This document shows, one piece after another, positions 17,312-24,635 of a stretch of 38,888 nt of DNA. The stretch spans positions 1 through 38,888 of the forward strand of contig CAMDOY010000002.1 of the NCBI GenBank assembly GCA_945903655.1. Direction: 5' to 3'. The stretch's first letter is position 1. Every line of letters begins with the position of its first letter. The notes beneath the pieces were generated by a model that did no database searches, had not been told where the DNA came from, and saw only the letters and a list, made by a program, of their open reading frames with translations. The translations under genes and the position numbers were made by a program. This stretch comes from Rhizobium sp. Q54. Lineage in GTDB: Bacteria; Pseudomonadota; Alphaproteobacteria; Rhizobiales; Beijerinckiaceae.

Positions 17312-18448
17312 ATGTTTGAGGGCAAAACATTCAAAATCAGATACATAGGTTCCCGTTTCGATGGCGGGCGACTTCCGTTGGAGGTGTTGTCCGACCTTTC
17401 CGCGTTTCGTGAATTGTTGCTGACCTTCGCGAAGGAGAGATGGCGCAAATCGAATGCGGGTCGGCGGCGGCTGCCAAGGGGGTTTGATCAAAGCTTTACT
17501 TATGACCTGATTGGCATTTCGAACGGTAGCGCTGTCGCCCAACTCGATTCGCGTCCTCGGCCCGGCCAGGAATCGCTCCCGGGCTTCAGTCAATTCGAGG
17601 AAATCGCGACCGGCTCTTACAACGAAGTTCTGGCTCACATTGACTTCGCCTCGAACCAACAATCTCCACCAGCTCTGACATCCGAGCAAGCTGCCGCTTT
17701 CAACCGGTTTGGTTCTGCGCTGAACGATGACGAAAGGATCGAATTTGAAGGCAGCCGAGGCTCAGACGGAAACATCATTTTTCTTGATACGCATAGAAGA
17801 AAAAATCTTATCACCCGCGGTGGGCATCGATACCAATTGCGAATTAACGGGATAGGGGACCTTGCCGGGCTGCACAGGAAGGGTCATATCGCAGTTCAAA
17901 CTCACAAATATGGTGAGATTAAAATTCCAATCGAGCCGGGTCGGGTCAAAGACGAGTTCTGCGTCAGGGAAAACCTTGGTGCTCCAGTTCAGTTCTCATT
18001 GTTGATCGAACTTGACGCCAAGGATAGATCCAAAAAGGCTAGATACAAATCTGTCAAACAGGTGTACGAGGTCGAACTGATCGATCAGGAGAGATCGGAC
18101 AGCGTCATGAAGTGCATTCAAAGGATGACTGAACTAAGACAGCTGGAAAACGGCTGGCTTGACGGCTCAGGCCTTCGTCCCACAGACGCAGCCATAGGTG
18201 CAGCTGAGCTTTTCTTGAACAAGCGCCCAGACCTCGCCAGCAGCTTTCGCATTTACCCGATGGAGAACGGAGGCGTAGCCTTTGAGTTCGAATTAAGGGG
18301 CTGGGAATTTTCCATCGAGTTCGGGCCGGACGGTCGCGTTGAAATGTTTGGGGTCGAGATAAACGGTCCCGACGAAATGGAGCCAAAGACTTTTGATCGA
18401 GTAGACGAACTTTTCCTTGCTGAGTTTGATTCACGCGCGACTGGCTGA
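17312..18448 (+). CDS. uncharacterised 378-residue protein (first gene of the island)
   Basis: I do not recognise a named family. There is no signal peptide or membrane segment, so a cytoplasmic protein is likely. Three parts can be seen. Residues 1-80 are a beta-alpha start with GGRLPLEVLSDLSAFRELLL and YDLIGISNGSAVAQLDSR. Residues 140-260 are beta-rich (RRKNLITRGGHRYQLRINGIG, KIPIEPGRVKDEF). Residues 275-348 form a separate-looking domain: LENGWLDGSGLRPTDAA, a helix AAELFLNKRP, then RIYPMENGGVAFEFELRGWEFSIEFGPDGR as paired strands. Start ATG 17312 has AGGA upstream at loose spacing. Base composition is AT-richer than both flanks. The next gene starts 10 bases after the stop, suggesting a joint function. 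Confidence 0.75.
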   Translation: MFEGKTFKIRYIGSRFDGGRLPLEVLSDLSAFRELLLTFAKERWRKSNAGRRRLPRGFDQSFTYDLIGISNGSAVAQLDSRPRPGQESLPGFSQFEEIATGSYNEVLAHIDFASNQQSPPALTSEQAAAFNRFGSALNDDERIEFEGSRGSDGNIIFLDTHRRKNLITRGGHRYQLRINGIGDLAGLHRKGHIAVQTHKYGEIKIPIEPGRVKDEFCVRENLGAPVQFSLLIELDAKDRSKKARYKSVKQVYEVELIDQERSDSVMKCIQRMTELRQLENGWLDGSGLRPTDAAIGAAELFLNKRPDLASSFRIYPMENGGVAFEFELRGWEFSIEFGPDGRVEMFGVEINGPDEMEPKTFDRVDELFLAEFDSRATG

Positions 18449-18458
18449 GATCTCTTCC

Positions 18459-18860
18459 ATGACCCAATTGACCGACCATATGGAGCTTTTGTTCAGGCAA
18501 ATCCATCCTCAGTTCATTGAAGATGGCTTGTCAACAAGTCAGGCATTCCGTCCGACTCGAAAAGATCACGGCCAGCTTTCGGTCGATAGATCAGCGCTAA
18601 CGACCGCCTCCGAATCATACCATCTTTATGTGGGCAGTGGTCTTGCGTCCAACGCAGTCTATGGCCTGACTGTAGGCGAGTGTGGTGCAGAAAAGTTACC
18701 TTGCTTGGGGGACCCAATCAAAGAAAGCACAACAGCGCCTGCCAATGCGGCACATGCTGTCATCGATTTTAACGACCACTCAGAAAGCAGATGGAAGACC
18801 AAATCCCAGAGATTGAAGCTAAACGCGATTGCAAGAGGCCAACTTCATCCTCCCCCATAA
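18459..18860 (+). CDS. uncharacterised 133-residue protein (second gene of the island)
   Basis: Not a family I can name. It is small, soluble and has compact motifs that look conserved rather than random: RQIHP at 13-17, TSQAFRPT at 26-33, KDHGQLSVD at 35-43, a central GLTVGECGAEKLPCLGDP, and PANAAHAVIDF at 94-104, ending in ARGQLHPPP. His, Arg, Lys and Asp residues within these motifs could form an active site, but that is conjecture. ATG 18459 is the likely start; an in-frame TTG at 18417 would overlap the preceding gene. The gap of 10 bases and shared AT-richer composition tie it to the upstream gene. It ends 17 bases from the convergent proB stop. Confidence 0.72.
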   Translation: MTQLTDHMELLFRQIHPQFIEDGLSTSQAFRPTRKDHGQLSVDRSALTTASESYHLYVGSGLASNAVYGLTVGECGAEKLPCLGDPIKESTTAPANAAHAVIDFNDHSESRWKTKSQRLKLNAIARGQLHPPP

Positions 18861-18877
18861 CGCCTTCAACCAGCCCC

Positions 18878-20005
18878 CTACTCCCCCGCCAAAGCCATAT
18901 CATCCCGATGGATCATCTCCGCCCGCCCGGGAACCCCCAGCACCGCCTCGATGTCCCGCGAATTGCGTCCCACCAGTTGCCCCGCCTCGCCCGCGTCATA
19001 GGCCACCAACCCACGGCCGATTTCGGCGCCTGAGGGGTCGCGCAGGACCACGCAGTCGCCCCGGTCGAAATTGCCTTCCACGCGGGTGACGCCTGCGGGC
19101 AGCAGGCTCTTGCCGGAGAAGAGGGCGCGGGCGGCGCCAGCGTCCACATGCACTGTGCCGCGCGGCTCAAGCGATCCGGCGATCCATTTCTTGCGGGCGG
19201 TGACCGGCGTTGAAGGCGTCAGGAACCAGGTGCAGGGCGCACCCTGTGCGATCCGTCGAATCGGATTGCGCACCCTTCCATCGGCGATGATCATATGGGC
19301 GCCGCCGGTGGTGGCGATCTTGCCCGCCTCGATCTTGGTGCGCATGCCCCCGCGCGAGAGTTCCGAGGCGGCGCCCCCCGCCATGGCCTCGATCTCGAAG
19401 GTGATGCGCGGCACCACGGGGATCAGCCTTGCGGAAGGATCATCCTTCGGCGGCGCGGTGTAGAGGCCCTCGATGTCCGAGAGCAGGATCAGCAGATCGG
19501 CGCTCGCCATGGTGGCGACGCGGGCGGCGAGGCGGTCGTTGTCGCCATAGCGGATCTCGGTGGTGGCCACCGTGTCGTTCTCGTTGATGACGGGCACCGC
19601 GCGCATGTCGAGCAGACGCCCGATGGTCTCGCGGGCGTTGAGATAGCGGCGGCGCTCTTCGGTGTCATTCAGCGTGACGAGAATCTGCCCCGCCGTGATG
19701 CCGCGCTGGCCAAGGGCCTGCGCCCAGGTGCGGGCGAGCTCGATCTGGCCCACGGCGGCCGCCGCCTGGCTGTCTTCGAGGCGCAGCGGACCCTTGGGCA
19801 GTTTCAGCACCGTGCGCCCCAGCGCGATGGAGCCGGAGGAGACCGCCAGCACATCCGCCCCGCGCCGATGCAATTCGGCCAGATCGTCCACCAGCGCCTC
19901 GAGCCATTCCTGCTTGAGCAGCCCCGCCGTCTGGTCCACCAGCAGGGAGGAGCCGACCTTGACGACGATGCGGCGGAACGAGGCGAGGGTGGGGGTTGCG
20001 CTCAC
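18878..20005 (-). CDS. proB: glutamate 5-kinase
   Basis: 375 residues: amino-acid kinase domain (VVKVGSSLL at 14-22, AVSSGSIALG, VINENDTV with the substrate-binding Asn/Asp, LSDIEGLYT, SRGGMRTKIEA) and a C-terminal PUA domain from about 280. It phosphorylates glutamate in the first, proline-inhibited step of proline synthesis. GTG start 11 bases after the obgE stop, so the two are almost certainly one transcript. The PUA domain is common in bacterial ProB. Its usual partner proA is not adjacent but lies at 13694-14995. Confidence 0.96.
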   Translation of the reverse strand: MSATPTLASFRRIVVKVGSSLLVDQTAGLLKQEWLEALVDDLAELHRRGADVLAVSSGSIALGRTVLKLPKGPLRLEDSQAAAAVGQIELARTWAQALGQRGITAGQILVTLNDTEERRRYLNARETIGRLLDMRAVPVINENDTVATTEIRYGDNDRLAARVATMASADLLILLSDIEGLYTAPPKDDPSARLIPVVPRITFEIEAMAGGAASELSRGGMRTKIEAGKIATTGGAHMIIADGRVRNPIRRIAQGAPCTWFLTPSTPVTARKKWIAGSLEPRGTVHVDAGAARALFSGKSLLPAGVTRVEGNFDRGDCVVLRDPSGAEIGRGLVAYDAGEAGQLVGRNSRDIEAVLGVPGRAEMIHRDDMALAGE

Positions 20006-20016
20006 AGGGCCGTCTC

Positions 20017-21084
20017 TCAGGGATGCCAGGCTTCGGTATTCTGGTCGCCTTCGGCGACCTTGGCCGCGTCGATGATGGAGATCAGCGCGCGCAGGGCCTC
20101 CGTCACGCCCTTGTGGGAGGCGGCGGAGATGAGCATGGGCGGGCGGCGCTTCTCGCCCTCGGGCGCAGACGGGCCATAGGTGCGCACGGCGCGCTTCAGG
20201 CGCTCCAGTTGCAGCTTCAGGGTATCGGGATCGACGGTGTCGACCTTGGAGAGGGCGACGATCTCGGTCTTGTCCGTGATGCCCCCGCCATAGGCCTCAA
20301 GTTCGTGGCGCACCACGCGATAGGCCGTGCCCGCATGTTCGCCGCCGGCGTCGATGAGATGCAGCAGCACGCGGCAGCGCTCCACATGGCCGAGGAACCG
20401 ATCACCGAGGCCAAGGCCCTCATGGGCGCCCTCGATCAGGCCGGGAATGTCGGCGAGCACGAATTCGCGCTCATCCACCCGCACCACGCCGAGGTTGGGG
20501 TGCAGGGTGGTGAAGGGATAGTCGGCGATCTTCGGCTTGGCGGCGGAGACCGAAGCCAGAAAGGTCGATTTGCCCGCATTGGGCAGGCCCACGAGGCCAG
20601 CGTCCGCGATGAGCTTCAGGCGCAGCCAGATGGTGCGCTCGATGCCGACCTGACCGGGATTGGCGCGCCGGGGCGAACGATTGGTGGAGGTGGTGAAATG
20701 CAGATTGCCAAAGCCCCCATTGCCGCCGCGCGCCACCACATAGCGCTGGCCGACCTCGGTGAGATCCGCAATCAGGGTCTCGTTGTCTTCCGCGAAGACC
20801 TGGGTGCCCACGGGCACCTTCATGAGCACATCGGCGCCGCGCCCGCCCGCGCGGTTGCGGCCCATGCCGTGGACGCCGGTCTGGGCCTTGAAATGCTGCT
20901 GGTAGCGATAGTCGATCAGCGTGTTGAGCCCATCGACGCATTCGATGATCACATCGCCGCCGCGCCCGCCGTCGCCCCCATCGGGGCCGCCGAATTCGAT
21001 GAACTTCTCACGGCGGAACGACACGGCTCCGCCGCCCCCGTCGCCGGAGCGCACATAGACCTTGGCCTGGTCGAGAAACTTCAT
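20017..21084 (-). CDS. obgE: Obg-family GTPase
   Basis: 355 residues. The N-terminal glycine-rich Obg fold (1-158, with GDGGGGAVSFRREK and GGPDGGDGGRGG) precedes the G domain: G1 GLPNAGKST at 165-173, switch PFTT, G3 ADIPGLIEGA, G4 LSKVD (Ser in place of the usual Asn, a variant common in this family), G5 SAAS. It binds the 50S subunit and is needed for ribosome assembly and growth control; in Caulobacter the homologue is CgtA. ATG 21084 has AGAGG upstream. It heads obgE-proB; the GNAT gene upstream is 63 bases away. Confidence 0.97.
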   Translation of the reverse strand: MKFLDQAKVYVRSGDGGGGAVSFRREKFIEFGGPDGGDGGRGGDVIIECVDGLNTLIDYRYQQHFKAQTGVHGMGRNRAGGRGADVLMKVPVGTQVFAEDNETLIADLTEVGQRYVVARGGNGGFGNLHFTTSTNRSPRRANPGQVGIERTIWLRLKLIADAGLVGLPNAGKSTFLASVSAAKPKIADYPFTTLHPNLGVVRVDEREFVLADIPGLIEGAHEGLGLGDRFLGHVERCRVLLHLIDAGGEHAGTAYRVVRHELEAYGGGITDKTEIVALSKVDTVDPDTLKLQLERLKRAVRTYGPSAPEGEKRRPPMLISAASHKGVTEALRALISIIDAAKVAEGDQNTEAWHP

Positions 21085-21147
21085 GGTTCAGCCTCTACCC
21101 CAGACGACGCGCCGCTTCAATGGCGGACCTTCCCGGGCTGGGTCCGG

Positions 21148-21765
21148 TCAGGCGGTCTGCATATGGGGCGGGAACAAATCCGCGCCGGTTGTGTCCGCCT
21201 CGGCATTGGCCGCTTGGCCCCGTGACAGAAGGAAACGCTCGACAGGAACGGACCCGCCGCGCGCTGGCGCGAACTCGACTCCCGGCCCCACAGGGCGGAA
21301 ACCGCACTTCGCCAGCACCCGCAAGGAAGGCGCATTGTCCTGCCGCGCGCAAGCATGGATGTCCGCCAGATTCGTCAGCGAAAAGACCATGGCGAGGAAA
21401 GCCTGCGCCGCCTCGCTCATCAAGCCCTGCGACCAGTACGGTTTGCCAAGCCAATAGCCCAGATTTGGAGGCTCATCGCCTCTGCGATTCAGGCTGATGA
21501 CGCCGACCAGCTCCGTTGGCCGGGCCCGGGGCGCCAGCCCCAAGGCCAGAGTGCCTCCGCCGCTATTGCCAGCCCGCGCTTTCAGCACGAACTCCGCAGC
21601 CGCGCCGGGCGGATAGGGGTGCGGGATATTGGCGGTCCTTTCAGCGACATCCCGGTCGCCTGCAAGGCTGGCGATCAGGGCCGTGTCCGCCGCGCGGGGC
21701 CAGCGCAGCCACAGGCGCCGGGTTTCCAGCCGAAAGACATCGTCGCGCAACAAATCTGGGAACAT
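21148..21765 (-). CDS. GNAT-family N-acetyltransferase (RimJ/RimL type)
   Basis: 205 residues with the RimJ/RimL layout: LETRRLWLRWPRAAD at the start, VGVISLNRR, LGYWLGKPYWSQGLMSEAAQAFL (acetyl-CoA binding motif A in the GxxxGE/A region) and ARQDNAPSLRVLAKCGF near the end. It acetylates an amine using acetyl-CoA; the acceptor could be a protein N terminus, an amino sugar or an antibiotic. Its place between rpmA and obgE is frequent in rhizobiales. ATG 21765 has GGAG 7 bases upstream. Confidence 0.88.
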   Translation of the reverse strand: MFPDLLRDDVFRLETRRLWLRWPRAADTALIASLAGDRDVAERTANIPHPYPPGAAAEFVLKARAGNSGGGTLALGLAPRARPTELVGVISLNRRGDEPPNLGYWLGKPYWSQGLMSEAAQAFLAMVFSLTNLADIHACARQDNAPSLRVLAKCGFRPVGPGVEFAPARGGSVPVERFLLSRGQAANAEADTTGADLFPPHMQTA

Positions 21766-21818
21766 GTCCGGGCTCCATCGAGATCCGCAACAGGCGTGAA
21801 ATCCTGTGCGTGTGAAAA

Positions 21819-21840
21819 AGGGGCTGATGACTCAACCCCT
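21819..21840 (-). terminator. Rho-independent terminator of rplU-rpmA
   Basis: In the minus direction AGGGGTTGA, loop GTCA, TCAGCCCCT (9 pairs with one G-U) is followed by TTTT. It lies about 90 bases after the rpmA stop and before the GNAT start, separating the ribosomal-protein transcript from the obgE group. Confidence 0.75.
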
Positions 21841-21885
21841 TCGCTCTCTGAGCTCGGACTAGCAGTCCTTTGTGACAGGACCTCG

Positions 21886-21910
21886 TCCACCGGGGTTGAA
21901 AACCGGTGGA
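21886..21910 (-). terminator. hairpin in the rpmA 3' region
   Basis: TCCACCGG and CCGGTGGA form an 8-bp perfect stem with a 9-base loop, 19 bases after the rpmA stop, without a T-run. Together with the terminator further on it gives the rpmA mRNA a structured 3' end. Confidence 0.5.
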
Positions 21911-21928
21911 GGAGATCTGTCCCCCACC

Positions 21929-22198
21929 TTATTCGGCGGCCAGTTTGGCGGCCGGTACGACCATTACGTAGGAACGGTCGCCCTTTTTCTTGAACTCCAC
22001 CCTGCCCTCGGTCAGGGCGAACAAGGTGTGGTCCACGCCGATGCCAACGTTGGCGCCGGGGTGCCACTTGGTGCCGCGCTGGCGGATGATGATGTTGCCG
22101 CCGACGACGCTCTCGCCGCCGAACTTCTTCACGCCAAGACGGCGACCGTCGGAGTCGCGGCCGTTGCGGGATGAACCGCCTGCCTTTTTATGAGCCAT
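21929..22198 (-). CDS. rpmA: 50S ribosomal protein L27
   Basis: 89 residues. MAHKKAGGSSRNGRDSDGRR is the standard bacterial L27 N terminus, which reaches into the peptidyl-transferase centre, and GTKWHPGANVGIG the core. There is no N-terminal extension of the Firmicutes type that needs cleavage. ATG 22198 has GGAG 7 bases upstream. It follows rplU after 102 bases, in which a short GGGGT/ACCCC hairpin is present. Confidence 0.98.
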   Translation of the reverse strand: MAHKKAGGSSRNGRDSDGRRLGVKKFGGESVVGGNIIIRQRGTKWHPGANVGIGVDHTLFALTEGRVEFKKKGDRSYVMVVPAAKLAAE

Positions 22199-22300
22199 GG
22201 AACTGCTCCAAACCTCGTGTCCGCGACGCCATGCGCCAGACCGGACTGATGAAACTGATATGGGGTTTTATACCCCGTTTGCGACGATCCCGGAAGCCGT

Positions 22301-22615
22301 TCAGGCGGCCGAGATGCCCGTGATGCGCACGATCGTCAGATCCTGACGGTGGCCGCGCTTGCGCTTCGAGTTCTTGCGACGGCGCTTCTTGAAGGCGATG
22401 ACCTTCGGGCCGCGGGCCTGCTCGACGATCTCGGCGGAGACCGTGGCGCCAGCCACAAGGGGAGCGCCCACGGTCGTGGCTTCGCCATCGACCAGCATGA
22501 GCACGGTGTCGAACGTCACCTTGTCGCCGGGTTCGCCAGCGAGCGTCATGACGGTAATCGTATCCTCAGCGGCAACAGTGTACTGTTTACCGCCGGTTTT
22601 GATGACTGCGAACAT
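22301..22615 (-). CDS. rplU: 50S ribosomal protein L21
   Basis: 104 residues, full length. MFAVIKTGGKQYTV at the start and the basic FKKRRRKNSKRKRGHRQ segment with the terminal VRITGI are diagnostic. L21 binds 23S rRNA domain near L20 in early 50S assembly. ATG 22615 has GAGGA at about 6 bases. It opens the rplU-rpmA transcript with a leader of about 130 bases. Confidence 0.98.
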   Translation of the reverse strand: MFAVIKTGGKQYTVAAEDTITVMTLAGEPGDKVTFDTVLMLVDGEATTVGAPLVAGATVSAEIVEQARGPKVIAFKKRRRKNSKRKRGHRQDLTIVRITGISAA

Positions 22616-22757
22616 CTTTCATCCTCGTGTTCGATCCAGCCTGTCCGGTTTTCCGGCGGCCGGCTTCTTTGCAGTGGACCAGCGAATGTCTCCATTTCGT
22701 CGCCGGAAAGCCCGGCGCAAACGAAAACACGCGGCCGGAGCCGCGCGGGAGACGGGT

Positions 22758-22787
22758 TCTAATGACCCAGAGCCCCGGAGATGTCAA
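22758..22787 (-). promoter_or_regulatory. promoter of rplU-rpmA
   Basis: A perfect -35 TTGACA on the minus strand is followed after 18 bases by ATTAGA as a -10. The predicted start near 22750 leaves a leader of roughly 135 bases before rplU, long enough for autoregulation, though no specific structure is clear. Confidence 0.5.
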
Positions 22788-22913
22788 CCAAAACCGGGCC
22801 GCTGCAGCCGCCGCGCGGTAAGGATCAGGCCCTCCGCCCTGCAATGGACGGGTGAGCGCCGCTTGCCGGGGCTGCCCCCTCAACTTAAACTGCACCTTGG
22901 AAAAGGTGAAGCA

Positions 22914-23744
22914 ATGCGCTGGCTTCCGCTTGGCATGGATCAGTCCCAGACGCCTGACCCGCCCCGATCGCCCGGGCGGAGGATCGGGCGCGGGATGCTG
23001 CAATCCCTCCGCGCCGCCGGGCGGCTGGGGCTGAGCCTGCTCTATCCCCCCTCCTGCCTCGCCTGCTACGGCGCCACCAGCGCCCCCGACACGCTCTGCA
23101 CCGCCTGCTGGCGGCAGATGCGCTTCATCGAGCGTCCCTATTGCGAGCGGCTGGGCACACCCTTCGCACAGGACCTGGGGCCGGGGCTGCTGTCACCCGA
23201 AGCCATGGCCGATCCACCGGTCTGGGCGCGGGCGCGGGCTGTGGCCGGGTTTGACGATGGCCCGGCGCGCCAGCTGGTCTACCGACTGAAATATTATGAC
23301 CGGATGGAGATCGCCCGCCCGCTGGGCCGCTGGATGGCCCGGGCGGGGGTGGAACTGCTGGAGGAGGCGGATCTGCTGGTCCCCATCCCCCTGCACCGGA
23401 TGCGCCTCGCCCACCGGCGGTTCAACCAGTCCATGGCGCTGGCGCACACGATTTCGGAGAGCTGCGGCGTACCGGTGGAGGCCTTCGCCCTGGAGCGCGC
23501 CAAGCGCTCGCCGCCCCAGGTCGGCCTCTCGCGGATCCAGCGCGCCGCCAATGTGCAGGGCGCCTTCAGGGTCCCGCAGGACAAGCGCCATCTGGTCGAG
23601 GGTCGGCGGATCGTGCTGGTGGATGACGTGCTCACCTCCGGCGCCACCAGCAACGCCGCCGCGCGGGTGCTGCTGCGGGCGGGGGCGGCGCAGGTGGATC
23701 TTCTGGTCTTCGCCCGGGTGATCATTGGCGAAGGGGCATTGTGA
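22914..23744 (+). CDS. ComF-family phosphoribosyltransferase-like protein
   Basis: 276 residues. Cysteines 48, 51, 62, 65 and 77 form the zinc-binding ComF N terminus, followed by a type I phosphoribosyltransferase fold with the PRPP loop IVLVDDVLTSGAT at 233-245 and VPIPLHRMRLAHRRFNQS mid-protein. In Bacillus and Haemophilus, ComF is needed for DNA uptake; elsewhere it is widespread in species not known to be competent, and its reaction is unproven. ATG 22914 has AAGGTGA about 5 bases upstream; a second Met follows seven codons later. It is divergent from rplU and leads into the glutaredoxin gene after 55 bases. Confidence 0.9.
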   Translation: MRWLPLGMDQSQTPDPPRSPGRRIGRGMLQSLRAAGRLGLSLLYPPSCLACYGATSAPDTLCTACWRQMRFIERPYCERLGTPFAQDLGPGLLSPEAMADPPVWARARAVAGFDDGPARQLVYRLKYYDRMEIARPLGRWMARAGVELLEEADLLVPIPLHRMRLAHRRFNQSMALAHTISESCGVPVEAFALERAKRSPPQVGLSRIQRAANVQGAFRVPQDKRHLVEGRRIVLVDDVLTSGATSNAAARVLLRAGAAQVDLLVFARVIIGEGAL

Positions 23745-23768
23745 CGTAGGCGTGACTGCCCATATAAA
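23739..23768 (+). promoter_or_regulatory. candidate promoter of the glutaredoxin gene
   Basis: TTGTGA at the very end of comF and TATAAA 18 bases on form a promoter-like pair, predicting a start near 23775 and a 25-base leader. It would let the glutaredoxin-DUF1178 pair be expressed apart from comF. Confidence 0.42.
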
Positions 23769-23799
23769 GGGGCGACACTGCAACGCCTCGGGAACGCCA

Positions 23800-24054
23800 A
23801 TGCCCCCCGTCACGATCTACACGAAACTCTGGTGCCCCTATTGCGACGCCGCCAAGGCGCTGTTGCAGAGGAAGAACGTGGCCTTCGACGAAATCGCCGT
23901 CGATGGCGACCCCAAGGCGCAGAACGCCATGGCCGAGCGCGCCAATGGCAGGCGCACGGTGCCGCAGATCTTCATCGGCGAGCGCCATGTGGGCGGCTGC
24001 GACGATCTCCATGCGCTGGAGAGCGCGGGCAAGCTCGACCCCATGCTGGCCTGA
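23800..24054 (+). CDS. grxC: glutaredoxin 3
   Basis: 84 residues, a class I dithiol glutaredoxin. The active site CPYC is at residues 12-15, the cis-proline is in TVPQIFI and the glutathione-binding GGCDDL follows. It reduces disulfides and glutathionylated proteins using glutathione. ATG 23800 has GGGAA upstream. The next gene begins 8 bases after its stop, and a glutaredoxin next to DUF1178 downstream of comF is a stable arrangement in alphaproteobacteria. Confidence 0.95.
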   Translation: MPPVTIYTKLWCPYCDAAKALLQRKNVAFDEIAVDGDPKAQNAMAERANGRRTVPQIFIGERHVGGCDDLHALESAGKLDPMLA

Positions 24055-24062
24055 GACCCCCC

Positions 24063-24599
24063 ATGATCAAATATGCGCTCATCTGCGATCAGGGCCACAC
24101 ATTCGAGAGCTGGTTCTCGAATGCGGAGGGCTATGAAACCCAGGTGAAGCGCGGCTTTGTGGAATGCCCGACCTGTCAGACGAAACAGGTGTCGAAGGCC
24201 ATGATGGCGCCCTCGGTCTCGACCTCGCGGCGCAAGGAGGCGATCCGGGCGCAGACCGCCGCCATGACGGCTGCGGCGATGCAGGCGCAGGCCCATGCGC
24301 AATCCGCCGCCGGTCCCCCGCCTGCGATCCCGGCGCCGGTGGAAACGCCCCAGCCCGTGGCTTTGCTGGACGAGGGTCAGCAGGCCCTGCGCGCCATGGT
24401 GCGCGAGCTGCATGAGAAACTCACCGAAAACTCCACGGATGTCGGCGACCGCTTCACCACCGAGGCGCGCGACATGCAAAGCGGCGACACTCCCCTACGC
24501 CCGATCCACGGCCGCGCCACTCTGGAAGAGGCCAAGGCGCTGATCGAGGAAGGCGTGCCGGTGCTGCCGCTGCCAACCCTGCCGGATGAGTGGAATTAG
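24063..24599 (+). CDS. DUF1178 family protein
   Basis: 178 residues. The N terminus is a small metal-site candidate: Cys8, His12, Cys35 and Cys38 (ICDQGHTFESWF and ECPTCQTK), like a zinc ribbon. A low-complexity Ala/Gln/Pro stretch lies at about 65-100, and the C terminus has a conserved helical part (GDRFTTEARDMQSGD, IHGRATLEEAKALIEEG, LPLPTLPDE). Function is unknown; the linkage to glutaredoxin suggests redox or metal handling. Spacing of 8 bases to grxC indicates one operon. Confidence 0.9.
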   Translation: MIKYALICDQGHTFESWFSNAEGYETQVKRGFVECPTCQTKQVSKAMMAPSVSTSRRKEAIRAQTAAMTAAAMQAQAHAQSAAGPPPAIPAPVETPQPVALLDEGQQALRAMVRELHEKLTENSTDVGDRFTTEARDMQSGDTPLRPIHGRATLEEAKALIEEGVPVLPLPTLPDEWN

Positions 24600-24635
24600 G
24601 GGTCCAGCAAGCCAGCCAGAAGCGGTCGCTCTCGA

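Noticed and set aside
18878..21084. Possible frame damage in obgE because G4 reads SKVD rather than NKxD
   Set aside because: The frame is intact and this substitution is common in Obg proteins of the class.
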